Of a DNA stretch of 30,674 bases, positions 1 to 7,176 are shown piece after piece. Position 1 is the stretch's first letter. The number at the start of each line of letters is the position of its first letter. The stretch spans positions 1 to 30,674 of the forward strand of contig JBHENW010000028.1 in the NCBI GenBank assembly GCA_046261875.1, in the 5' to 3' direction. A program made the translations under genes and the position numbers. This stretch comes from JBHENW01 sp046261875. GTDB taxonomy: Bacteria > Acidobacteriota > Thermoanaerobaculia > UBA5066 > Gp7-AA6. Below the pieces are notes generated by a model. The model did no database searches and was not told the origin of the DNA. It saw only the letters and a program-made list of their open reading frames with translations.

Positions 1-1959
1 ATGCAGCTCGAGATGCGACGGGTATTCGTGATCCGGGGCGGCGAAGGACCCGCTGGCCACGCCGGGAAAGTCCTGCAGAAGATGGACGTGACAAACGCCC
101 CCGGGGCAATGCTGCAGGACCAGAGACCAGGTGAGAGCGGAGGCCGGGAGCGAGCCGTCCTGCGCGTCGTTTCCCGCACCCGAGAAGGCGATGACGTCGC
201 CCACCTTCCACGACGTGCCGGAGGCCGGCGAGGTGATGCTGACCACGGGAGGCGTGTTGTCGGGAGTGATGAGGACCGACGTCGTGCTGCTCGCTCCGAG
301 CTGATCCGTCACGCGAAGCCGGACGGTGACGTTGCCCGGCGCGCCGTAATTTTTTGTCGGCTGGACGGACGTCGAGTCGTCGTAGTCGCCGTCGCCATCG
401 AGATCCCAGGCGAAGCTCAACGTGTCGCCGGGGTTTGGATCGCTCGAACCGGAGCCGTCGAAGTTCACGGTCAGGGGGATGGGACCGTTCTGCGGGCTCG
501 CCTGGATGACCGCCACCGGCGGCTGGTTGCTCGCGAAGAACTGGATCCGGCGCAGCTTGCCGCCCGTCAAGTCGAGGTAGAAGAGGTCTCCGCACGGCCC
601 GATCTTCAGGTCCACCGGATTGGCGGCGCCGGAGACGAAGGTCTGGACTTGCTTCGGGTCGGGGTGGCCGTTTCCGCCCTGGAGCATGGCCCAGATGCAA
701 TCGCGGCCGTAATCGGCGAAGAAGAGAGCGCCGTTGTAGGCAGCGGGATAGGTCCCGCTGCCGTAGAAGGCCATGCCCGAAATGGCGGAGCTTCCGGTTG
801 GGCAAGGTTCGCCCGGGACGACCTTCTGAGAATGACTGTAGGCGTGGTACGGAACCGTGACCGACTCCGGTTCGGAGTAGAGGTTCTCGCAGAGCGTCAA
901 GTCCAGCGAATCGAAGCCCGGATGGGCGGCCGGTCCGTAGTGGCAAGGCCAGCCGAAGTTGTCGATGACGGAGTCGTTGGCGTCCGGAATGCGGTTGATC
1001 TCCTCCCAGGAACCGGCCCCCACGTCGCCGATCCAGATCTCGTCGGTGCCGGGCCGGAACGTCAGTCGAAACGGGTTGCGCAGCCCGTAGGCGATGACCC
1101 GGCTCGCGTTCGCATCCGGGCTGCCGAAGAGAGGATTGCCGGACATCGCGGCGCCCGTCGCGGGGTCGATCCGCACGATCGTGCCGTCCAGGGTCGCGGG
1201 ATCGCCGGAAGTCCGCAGGTCCTGGCTCCGCAGAGAGCCCCCCGCGGCGCTCGGGGGAGTCTGGACCCCTCCGACCGGGACGGGTGGATCCCCCCCCGGA
1301 TTGATTGGATCGCCATCCTGTCCGTAATCGAGGAAGGTCGCGCTCGCGCCGTCTCCGGCGCTGGCATAGAGGGCTCCGTCCGGGCCGAAGGCGAGCGACC
1401 CGACCGAGTGGGTCTGGTACTGCTGGAACCAGTCCTCGATCAGCACCTGCTCTGACCCGGTCATGACGTCGCCGGAGGCGACGAGGCGCGAGAGCCTGCC
1501 GCTGACCACGCAGCCGTCGGCCGTGGGACCCGGCGGGGTGGGGCAGCCGTCGGTCGCGGCCCCGGCGGTCCCCCAGCGTGGCGCCGTTGCCCCGATCGCG
1601 GCATCGTGCGTGTACAGAACGTAGACGTGGGGAGTGGCGGGGAAGTTGGGATGGAGGGCGATCCCGAGCAGTCCGCGATCCCAGTAGTTGTGGACCTGGG
1701 TGCGCAGGTCGGCAAAGATCGTCGGGGTCGTGTCCGAGAGGTTGTCGAAGACCTTGATCACCCCGCTCTTTTCGGCGATGAACACGCGGCCGTCCGATGC
1801 GAACTGGACGACCGTCGGGTTGGTCAACCCACTCATCACGACCGATTCCTGGAACCCGGGCGGAAGCGTGGCCCCGCTTCCGTCACCCGGCAGGAGAAGA
1901 CTCGCAGCGAGCGCAAGACCGAGGCCCAGAGGCCGATTGCCCGGACCCGGCGACGTCAA
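1..1959 (-). CDS. Secreted glucose/sorbosone dehydrogenase-like protein with PKD domain (3' end beyond window)
   Basis: The minus strand reads open from about 1959 to base 1 without a stop, giving about 653 residues with the C-terminus outside the window. The N-terminus has a hydrophobic, signal-peptide-like stretch (GLGLALAASLLLPG). Residues about 30-440 look like the six-bladed beta-propeller of soluble aldose/sorbosone dehydrogenases (PQQ family): GLLGIALHPNFP, HSVGSLAFGPDGALYASAGD, GLRNPFRLTFRPGTDEIW and FFADYGRDCIWAM are in the expected order. A PKD domain follows (VNFDGSGSSDPNPGDTL, then AWDLDGDGDYDD), and then a further Ig-like segment. The family oxidises sugars in the periplasm or outside the cell, but many relatives have no proven substrate. 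In-frame TAG lies just upstream and the first usable start is TTG at 1959; no Shine-Dalgarno is visible, so the start is uncertain. Confident in family, not in substrate. Confidence 0.85.
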   Translation of the reverse strand, partial: MTSPGPGNRPLGLGLALAASLLLPGDGSGATLPPGFQESVVMSGLTNPTVVQFASDGRVFIAEKSGVIKVFDNLSDTTPTIFADLRTQVHNYWDRGLLGIALHPNFPATPHVYVLYTHDAAIGATAPRWGTAGAATDGCPTPPGPTADGCVVSGRLSRLVASGDVMTGSEQVLIEDWFQQYQTHSVGSLAFGPDGALYASAGDGASATFLDYGQDGDPINPGGDPPVPVGGVQTPPSAAGGSLRSQDLRTSGDPATLDGTIVRIDPATGAAMSGNPLFGSPDANASRVIAYGLRNPFRLTFRPGTDEIWIGDVGAGSWEEINRIPDANDSVIDNFGWPCHYGPAAHPGFDSLDLTLCENLYSEPESVTVPYHAYSHSQKVVPGEPCPTGSSAISGMAFYGSGTYPAAYNGALFFADYGRDCIWAMLQGGNGHPDPKQVQTFVSGAANPVDLKIGPCGDLFYLDLTGGKLRRIQFFASNQPPVAVIQASPQNGPIPLTVNFDGSGSSDPNPGDTLSFAWDLDGDGDYDDSTSVQPTKNYGAPGNVTVRLRVTDQLGASSTTSVLITPDNTPPVVSITSPASGTSWKVGDVIAFSGAGNDAQDGSLPASALTWSLVLQHCPGGVCHVHLLQDFPGVASGSFAAPDHEYPSHLELH

Positions 1960-2019
1960 CGTGACCCAAGGCTATCGAAAACAGCCGGGAGCTGACCGGC
2001 TATTTGACCCCTGCGGGTC

Positions 2020-2044
2020 GCCGTCTCCGAGAGGACGGCCTCTC
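2020..2044 (-). terminator. Weak hairpin downstream of the repair operon
   Basis: Between the FRG gene stop (2053) and the dehydrogenase start (1959), both on the minus strand, GCCGTC (2020-2025) can pair with GACGGC (2034-2039). Alternatively GAGAGG (2029-2034) can pair with CCTCTC (2039-2044). There is no T tract, so a Rho-independent terminator is doubtful; the two stems are mutually exclusive. Confidence 0.2.
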
Positions 2045-2052
2045 AGAGCGCC

Positions 2053-2910
2053 CTAGTCGCGCGGCATGTAGTAGCGCCGCAGCCAGCGTGAGAGGCCGTC
2101 GAGCCCCGGAAACAGGACCCTTTCGGTCAGGTTGGCCTGGTCGAGCTTGTCCCGGACTTCCCACTTCAACGCGGCGGGGACGACGATCCGGCGCGCGAGC
2201 CCGGGATGCGCGCGCAGCCACTCGTCGAGGCTCGCGGTCGGACTCGACAGGAGCGAAAAGAGCGCGTACTGGTTCACGATCCGGTCGTCGAGCGAGGGGG
2301 GATCGAAGAACGCCACGAAGGGGCGCCGCGCGAGCGAGTCGAGATCCGACAGCGAGCGCGCCACGGCGGAGAGCATTTCGGCCGTCAGGACGTCCGCGCG
2401 CTCGCGGCGCAGCGCCGTGCGGAGCCGCCCCGGAAGCAGCTCGTGCGCGCGGCCGTAGTCCACGACCCACACGACGGCGTCCCGGTCGAAGCGCTCCGTA
2501 GCGGCCGTCGCGAAATGCAGGGCGACGTAGGGAGAAAAAGTCCAGTCGAGAAGCCGCGTCGGGAGGCCGTGATGCTGTCCCAGGGCCAGCCAGTTCCAGA
2601 CGGAGTCCTCGGGCACCGCGCTGCGCTGCGCGAACTTTCGGAAGTTACGCAGGAGCGGCTGCTCGAGCCCCCGCGGATCCGGCGCGAGCTTCTGGAGCGC
2701 CGTCGCCAGCGTGCTCTCGACGTCCTGCATCCCCCGAAACGCGAAGCGGGACCGGTACCGTCCGATCGGGTTTCGCCAGGACCCCGCGTAGAGCTCTTCG
2801 TTGAGCTGCGCCCACGTGCGCACGCGGACCTCGGGAATGGGGGGCGACGCCGCCGGCCGACGCGCCCGGGCCCGGCGCGGAGCGCGGCGCCTGGCCGCGG
2901 AGCGCTTCAT
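2053..2910 (-). CDS. FRG domain-containing protein
   Basis: This 285-aa protein begins with a basic Arg/Ala/Pro-rich leader (residues 1-25). It then shows an FRG-type domain: the name-giving Phe-Arg-Gly at 58-60 (FAFRGMQD), the conserved block GQHHGLPTRLLDWTFSPYVA starting at 111, and a later NQYALFSLL segment. The biochemical activity of FRG domains is not settled. The ATG at 2910 overlaps the TGA of the upstream DNA ligase gene as ATGA, so the two are almost certainly translationally coupled. It is the last gene of a four-gene operon with a ligase and a polymerase, pointing to a role in DNA break repair or in handling damaged or foreign DNA; this is inference from context. A longer reading upstream exists but runs antiparallel-in-frame through the ligase and has ligase-shadow composition, so the short start was chosen. 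Confidence 0.85.
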   Translation of the reverse strand: MKRSAARRRAPRRARARRPAASPPIPEVRVRTWAQLNEELYAGSWRNPIGRYRSRFAFRGMQDVESTLATALQKLAPDPRGLEQPLLRNFRKFAQRSAVPEDSVWNWLALGQHHGLPTRLLDWTFSPYVALHFATAATERFDRDAVVWVVDYGRAHELLPGRLRTALRRERADVLTAEMLSAVARSLSDLDSLARRPFVAFFDPPSLDDRIVNQYALFSLLSSPTASLDEWLRAHPGLARRIVVPAALKWEVRDKLDQANLTERVLFPGLDGLSRWLRRYYMPRD

Positions 2911-4007
2911 GCGAGCAGCTCGAGCGGGGACTTGCGGCGCCGGCGGGCGACCTGATCCATCGTGCATTGCCGCGGGGCTTTGTCCGGCCGCCACCGCATC
3001 AGCCGCGTGCCGTGGCGGAAGCGGCCGCCGGTGAAATGGTCGTACTGGACTTCGGCGACGAGTTTGGGCGCGAGCGGCTTCCAGTCGCCGCTGCGTTCGG
3101 TGCTCCAGCGGCTGGGCCCACCCGGGGCGTTTCCGGTGAATCCCGGGGGCTTGACGAGGGCTTCGAGCTGCGGCGTCAGTTCTTCTCGCGCCTTGCCGGT
3201 CAGGCCCGAGCAGAATCCGACGTGGTCGAGCCGGCCCTCGTCGTCGTAGAGGCCGAGGAGGAGAGACCCGACGACCTTTCCCTTCGATGCGTATCGGAAG
3301 CCTCCCACGACGCAATCGGCGGTGCGCAGGAGCTTGACCTTCTGCATGCCGGTGCGCTCTCCGGATCCCTCTGCGTAAGTGAAGTCGCGCCGCTTCGCCA
3401 CGATCCCGTCGAGCGCTCCGCCGACCCCGGAGAGCCAGCGCCGGGCCTCCCGGAGCTCCGTCGTGGCTGGGGAGAGCCGGACGCGCCCCCCGGCCGGAAA
3501 ATTCGCGCCGGCGAACGCCTCGAGCAACGGCCGCCGCCTGGCGAGCGGGAGGTCGACGAGTGAGCTCCCGGACGCATCCACGAGCAGGTCGAAGACGATC
3601 AGGAGGGCGGGCTGCTCCGCGGCCAGCTTCCGCACGCGGCTGTCCGCCGGGTGAATCCGCTGGAGCAGGTCGTCGAAGGAGGGCTCCTTGCCGACGGGTA
3701 TGACGATTTCCGAGTCGAGCACGAAACGCTTCGCGGGCAGCCCCCGGAGGAAGTCGACGACCTCCGGGAAATACCGCGCCAGCGGCTGGCCGGCCTTGGA
3801 CTGGAGCTCAACATCTCCCCCGTCGCGGAAGGCGAGGCAGCGGAAGCCGTCCCACTTCGGTTCGTACTGCCAGACCTCGCCGCGCGGGATTTCCTCGACG
3901 GAGAGCGCTTCCATCGGCGGATAGCTGATCGGGATCGGCAGGCTCACGCGGCTGCGGCTCCGGCGCACGGGCGATCGCGGCGGACCGGCAGAGTCATCTC
4001 GCTTCAT
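2907..4007 (-). CDS. Stand-alone ATP-dependent DNA ligase (LigD ligase-domain type)
   Basis: This 366-aa protein matches the ligase module of bacterial LigD/LigC. It joins 3'-OH and 5'-phosphate DNA ends using ATP through a ligase-AMP intermediate. The adenylation motif I is YEPKWDGFR with the nucleophilic lysine at residue 51. DSEIVIP (98-104), DGIVAKR (motif IV, 200-206) and KVKLLRTADCVVGG (motif V, from 223) follow. The C-terminal part is the OB-fold, with VAEVQYDHFTGGRFRH near the end. No phosphoesterase domain and no polymerase domain is fused, unlike Pseudomonas or Mycobacterium LigD. ATG at 4007 was chosen because homology begins just after it; it lies 32 nt downstream of the polymerase gene. 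The stop overlaps the FRG gene start by 4 nt. Confidence 0.93.
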   Translation of the reverse strand: MKRDDSAGPPRSPVRRSRSRVSLPIPISYPPMEALSVEEIPRGEVWQYEPKWDGFRCLAFRDGGDVELQSKAGQPLARYFPEVVDFLRGLPAKRFVLDSEIVIPVGKEPSFDDLLQRIHPADSRVRKLAAEQPALLIVFDLLVDASGSSLVDLPLARRRPLLEAFAGANFPAGGRVRLSPATTELREARRWLSGVGGALDGIVAKRRDFTYAEGSGERTGMQKVKLLRTADCVVGGFRYASKGKVVGSLLLGLYDDEGRLDHVGFCSGLTGKAREELTPQLEALVKPPGFTGNAPGGPSRWSTERSGDWKPLAPKLVAEVQYDHFTGGRFRHGTRLMRWRPDKAPRQCTMDQVARRRRKSPLELLA

Positions 4008-4039
4008 CCGCTTCAAGTTTGGTGCCCGCGCGAGGGCAT

Positions 4040-5047
4040 TCAGAGAAACTTCTCGAGCCGGAACCGTCCTTTTTTCTCGAGCAGAGGCTTCCAGAGATCT
4101 CCGAGCCGCGCGACCCGCCGTGGCACGTTGTCGATCCGGAAATCGGCGGTCTCCAGGGCGCGCTCGATCTCTTTCCAGGTGACGGGCGTGGAGACCCCAG
4201 CCCAGGGCGTGGGCCGCACGGAGTAGACCGAGGCGAGCGTCCGTCCCCAGGCGTTCTGGTTGTAGTCCACGAGCACGCGCCCGCGGGGCCGCCTCGCGAC
4301 CTTGTATTCCGCGGTGAGGAGGCTCGGCTTCTGCGACTCGAGCGCCTGGGCCAGCCTCTTGGCGAAGCTCCAGACCTGCTTCTGGGTGGGGCCCCGCACG
4401 ATCGGCACGTAGATGTGGATGCCTTTCGATCCGGTCGTCTTGGCGTAGCTCGGCATCCCGAGGGAATCGAGGGCGTCGCGCACCAGGAGGGCCGCCTCGC
4501 GCACCTTGCCGAAATCCGCGCCGGGCACCGGATCGAGATCGAAGTGCAGGTAATCGGGACGATCCACGTCGTCGCACCGGGCATACCACTGGTTCAAATC
4601 GATGCATCCCAGATTGATGACCCACAGGAGGGAAGGAAGATCCTGGATCATCGGAAAGTCGATGACGTTGCCGGAGGAATGCTCGATCGAGCAGAGCTGG
4701 ATCCACTCGGGGCGCGGCGACGGTGCCCGTTTCATGAAGAAGAACTCGCCCCCCGCGCCGTGGGGATAGCGCTTCATGACCATCGCGCGGTCGGCCAGAT
4801 GCGGGAGGAGCACGGGCGCGAGGTCGGCGTAGTAGCGGAGGAGGTCCCCCTTCGAGATCTTCGGATCGGTCCAGAAGAGCTTGCGCAGATTCGTCAAGCG
4901 GACTTCCCGCCGGCCGATCCGGAGCACCGCGTCATCGTCGTCCTCGGGGATCGCGACCAGGGGCGTTCGGGCTCCGGGCATCGCGGAGGAGCGCGCGCTC
5001 CTTCGCGAGGGGTGATGGTCCCGGGTCGCGCGGCTCTCCGGACTCAT
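4040..5047 (-). CDS. LigD-type polymerase/primase domain protein (AEP family)
   Basis: This 335-aa protein is the archaeo-eukaryotic-primase-like polymerase domain that in LigD fills gaps and adds ribonucleotides at broken ends. Key features are LTNLRKLFWTDP near 51-62, PHGAGGEFFFMKRAP (95-109), the catalytic HFDLDP with Asp170 and Asp172, TTGSKGIHIYVP (204-215) with the conserved Ser-Lys-Gly-His, and VDYNQNAWGRTLASVYSVRP (from 260) with the third acidic residue Asp261. It is a free-standing protein, not fused to the ligase encoded 32 nt downstream. The ATG at 5047 overlaps the TGA of the upstream gene as ATGA, which decides the start over the internal ATG (residue 23). It belongs to the same repair operon. 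Confidence 0.93.
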   Translation of the reverse strand: MSPESRATRDHHPSRRSARSSAMPGARTPLVAIPEDDDDAVLRIGRREVRLTNLRKLFWTDPKISKGDLLRYYADLAPVLLPHLADRAMVMKRYPHGAGGEFFFMKRAPSPRPEWIQLCSIEHSSGNVIDFPMIQDLPSLLWVINLGCIDLNQWYARCDDVDRPDYLHFDLDPVPGADFGKVREAALLVRDALDSLGMPSYAKTTGSKGIHIYVPIVRGPTQKQVWSFAKRLAQALESQKPSLLTAEYKVARRPRGRVLVDYNQNAWGRTLASVYSVRPTPWAGVSTPVTWKEIERALETADFRIDNVPRRVARLGDLWKPLLEKKGRFRLEKFL

Positions 5048-5787
5048 CCGCGGCGGGAGGGAGCGCCGCGGGACCGGCGCGTGGGGCGGAGCGGCGCGGG
5101 CGGCTCCGCCGTCTCGGAGGAAAGCGGGAACGACGAGGCGCTGCGCAGGACGGCCGCGAGCAGGCCCGGCTGGCGTTTTTCCAGCTTCGGCGGCCGCCGG
5201 CCGTGGCGCTGCGCGCCGGCGATCGGGATGTAGTCGAGCTCCCGCCGGTCCGCGACCGCTCGGAGGAGCAGTCCGCCACGGCTCATGTCGCCGCGGCCGA
5301 CGAACTCCGCCGGAAAACGCAGCTTGTCCCCGAAAGCCTCCAGCAGGATGTCCACGTACTTGCCAGTCGCCACGCTGCCCAGCAGGACGACCTCGCAAGC
5401 GTCCCCCGCGGCGTCACGCAGCACGCGCGCGTCGCGCGTCAGAGGACGCCGGTAACGGGGCTCGGCGAGGTCGATCGGCACGGCGGCGAATGCCGCGAGG
5501 TCCCGGAGCGTCACCCGCTTCGCAGGCGTCATCAAGCCGCGGGAGGTCGTGATCACGAGGGTTCCCGGCACGCCGGCGGGGGGGTGGGCGAAGGCGTGCG
5601 CATAGACGAGCTTTCCCCGGAAGTATAGACCGGAGAGGAATGCGAAGACGTCTCCCAGCGGCACCCCGCTCCGCGATCGCAGTCCCTGCGCGATCGAAGA
5701 CCTCGCCCGGTCGCTGAAGACGAGGTTCGCCCGCTCGCCGGAGACGCTCGCGGGGGACAGGAGAAAAATGCGGGGCGGCCGCTCCAC
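5044..5787 (-). CDS. Unrecognised protein encoded first in the polymerase/ligase operon
   Basis: This 247-aa protein is not one I recognise. It is not Ku: the Ku N-terminal motif and beta-barrel pattern are absent. Residues about 1-195 look like a compact alpha/beta protein with conserved-looking blocks: IFLLSPASVSGERANLVFSD, DVFAFLSGLYFRGKLVYA, TLVITTSRGLMTP, VVLLGSVATGKYVDILLEAF and FVGRGDMSRGGLLLRAV. The last 50 residues are a Pro/Arg/Ser-rich basic tail, likely disordered. There is no signal peptide or membrane segment. The gene heads a minus-strand operon and its stop overlaps the polymerase start (ATGA), so the product is probably made in step with the polymerase and may be a nuclease, glycosylase-like or scaffold partner in repair. 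That role is inference only. Confidence 0.8.
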   Translation of the reverse strand: MERPPRIFLLSPASVSGERANLVFSDRARSSIAQGLRSRSGVPLGDVFAFLSGLYFRGKLVYAHAFAHPPAGVPGTLVITTSRGLMTPAKRVTLRDLAAFAAVPIDLAEPRYRRPLTRDARVLRDAAGDACEVVLLGSVATGKYVDILLEAFGDKLRFPAEFVGRGDMSRGGLLLRAVADRRELDYIPIAGAQRHGRRPPKLEKRQPGLLAAVLRSASSFPLSSETAEPPAPLRPTRRSRGAPSRRG

Positions 5788-5849
5788 GACTGAAGTCTAA
5801 GCGGACGCGGAACGGTCGAGCACCGCACCGATCCGGCGACAGGAAAGAA

Positions 5850-5886
5850 AAAGCCCCCGGCGGCCTGGATCGCCGCCGGGGGCTTT
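5850..5886 (-). terminator. Strong Rho-independent terminator
   Basis: A perfect 15-bp stem pairs 5850-5864 with 5872-5886 around a 7-nt loop (CTGGATC). Read on the minus strand it is followed by TTCTTTCCT, and the stem itself ends in T's. It sits just after the Gly/Ser-rich gene (5908-6117) and before the repair operon start (5787), so it separates the two minus-strand units and implies that the repair operon has its own promoter between 5788 and 5850. Confidence 0.8.
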
Positions 5887-5907
5887 CGTGATTCGCTGTC
5901 GTCCCGT

Positions 5908-6117
5908 CTACTTCTTCTTCGACCCGCCGCCCGAGCTGGAACCGCCGCCCGAACGTCCGCCGCCCCCGGAAGAACCGCCCCGGCCTCCGCCGCCGCCGCT
6001 CTCCCGGTTGCCGCTCTGTCCGCCGCCTTCCCGTCCGGAGCTCTGACGGCCTTCCTTGTTCTTGTCTTTGTCCTCGTCTTCGCGGCTGCTGCCGCCGCGT
6101 CCTCTTTCCTCCGCCAT
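5908..6117 (-). CDS. Small Gly/Ser-rich low-complexity protein with SKKK tail
   Basis: This 69-aa protein has a charged N-terminal half (MAEERGRGGSSREDEDKDKN), then runs of GGGGG, GGSSGGGG and RSGGGSSSGGG, and ends in GSKKK. It is predicted to be fully disordered. A strong Shine-Dalgarno (AGGAGG, complement at 6123-6128) precedes the ATG by 5 nt, and a strong terminator follows, both supporting a real gene. It is divergent from the KGG/hemerythrin gene at 6407. A composition- and tail-matched counterpart is at 11530-11778, also beside a hemerythrin gene. The function is unknown; nucleic-acid binding or a stress-related disordered protein are guesses. Confidence 0.7.
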   Translation of the reverse strand: MAEERGRGGSSREDEDKDKNKEGRQSSGREGGGQSGNRESGGGGGRGGSSGGGGRSGGGSSSGGGSKKK

Positions 6118-6406
6118 CGAATCCTCCTCGGGTCACCCGACCCGATCAGTGGGGCGTCATTACCCCATCGAAAGCGGCTGCAACATCCATTCCCCGGGAT
6201 AACGCGGCACGGAGGGGGAAGCTCTCCGCCCCCGCGCAACGGCAGAGCTCGCTTCCGAAACGGGCGCGACGCGTTGCGCCAGGGCGTGGAATGCATATTG
6301 CTCGTTCACAGATCGCAGTCACGTTCGCGCGTCCGGTTCACACCAAAACAATGAAAGTCGGGGTCGCGCGGAGCGCGATGCCGCACGTCGGGGGAAAGGA
6401 GAGGTC
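6118..6406. promoter_or_regulatory. Divergent intergenic region between Gly/Ser-rich gene and KGG-hemerythrin gene
   Basis: This 289-nt non-coding interval must hold promoters for both divergent genes. A perfect inverted repeat (CGGGTC, loop ACCC, GACCCG; 6129-6144) lies immediately upstream of the Shine-Dalgarno of the minus-strand gene. The + strand gene has a good Shine-Dalgarno (AAAGGAGAGG, about 6395-6404). I do not see a convincing sigma-70 promoter. An AT-richer stretch at 6286-6312 is the most promoter-like part on the + side. Confidence 0.45.
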
Positions 6407-7165
6407 ATGCCCCAGGTGAGGAAAGGAGGCCGTGGATTTGCCGGCATGGATCCCGCGAGACAGCGAGAGATAGCGCGGATGGGCGGCCGGGCGGCACACG
6501 AAAAAGGGAGCGCGCACGAGTTCTCGAGCGAGGAAGCGCGCGAGGCCGGGCGCAAGGGAGGGCTCGCGACGAGCCGCGACCGGGAGCACATGGCGGCGAT
6601 CGGCCGCGAGGGCGCCGAAGCGCGCGGCGGGCAGCGTCGGGCGCGCACGATCGAGATCGAGGAGGGGGGCGAAGACGAGCCGTCCCTCGCGCCGCGCGCC
6701 CGACCCTCGCGCGCGCGCGGCGGAGCAACCGCGCTGCTTCGGGAAGATCACCTGCGCGTTATCGCTCTGTTCGACCGGTTCCGAGACGAGGGGGATTCCG
6801 CGGAGCAGCAGCGGGTCGTCGAGGAGATCGCGCGGGAGCTCGAGCTCCACGCGCGGGTGGAGGAGCGGGTTTTCTACCCGGCGCTCCGCGGGTCGCCATC
6901 CCCGGAGCTGGCGAGGATGGCCGGGGACGCGCAGGAAGAACAGGAGTCGCTCCGGCAGATCGTCGCCGAGATCGAGGAGATGGACCCGGCGGATCCGTCC
7001 CTCGCGGCGAAGCTCTTCGAGCTGCGGGAAGCGGTCGAGCATCACGTCCTGGAGGAGGAATCGCAGCTCCTGCCCGCGGCGGAGAAACACATCTCCGCGA
7101 GCCGTCTCGAAGATCTCGCGTCCCAGATGCGATCTCTCCGGGAGACGTTCTCGCCGCTGAGCTAA
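6407..7165 (+). CDS. KGG-repeat / hemerythrin (HHE) fusion protein
   Basis: This 252-aa protein joins two stress-related modules. Residues 6-75 hold three KGG-type repeats (stress-induced acidophilic repeat family, as in E. coli YciG): GFAGMDPARQREIARMGG, FSSEEAREAGRKGG and a degenerate SRDREHMAAIGREG. Residues about 107-235 form an HHE hemerythrin-like four-helix domain that normally binds a di-iron or metal site: LLREDH (His115), LELHARVEER (His148, Glu152/153), EHHVLEEE (His212, His213, Glu216/217). At the position where the paralogue at 11824 has EEH, this protein has EEQ (Gln179), so one ligand seems missing. The linker 76-106 is charged. A Shine-Dalgarno precedes ATG 6407. The stop is 11 nt before the GH2 gene, so readthrough into the galactose genes is possible. 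Confidence 0.9.
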   Translation: MPQVRKGGRGFAGMDPARQREIARMGGRAAHEKGSAHEFSSEEAREAGRKGGLATSRDREHMAAIGREGAEARGGQRRARTIEIEEGGEDEPSLAPRARPSRARGGATALLREDHLRVIALFDRFRDEGDSAEQQRVVEEIARELELHARVEERVFYPALRGSPSPELARMAGDAQEEQESLRQIVAEIEEMDPADPSLAAKLFELREAVEHHVLEEESQLLPAAEKHISASRLEDLASQMRSLRETFSPLS

Positions 7166-7176
7166 GATCGAAAACG

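Noticed and set aside
1..1455. Long + strand open frame of 484 codons
   Set aside because: It is the antisense shadow of the minus-strand dehydrogenase, whose frame has clear family motifs, a signal-peptide-like start and a PKD domain; the + frame has Arg/Val/Asp-rich shadow composition and no motif.
4008..4706. N-terminal extension of the ligase into the polymerase gene
   Set aside because: The extra residues are a shadow of the polymerase gene; the ligase motif I begins about 50 residues after ATG 4007, as expected.
5044..5787. Assignment as Ku protein
   Set aside because: Position next to LigD functions suggested Ku, but none of the Ku sequence landmarks are present.
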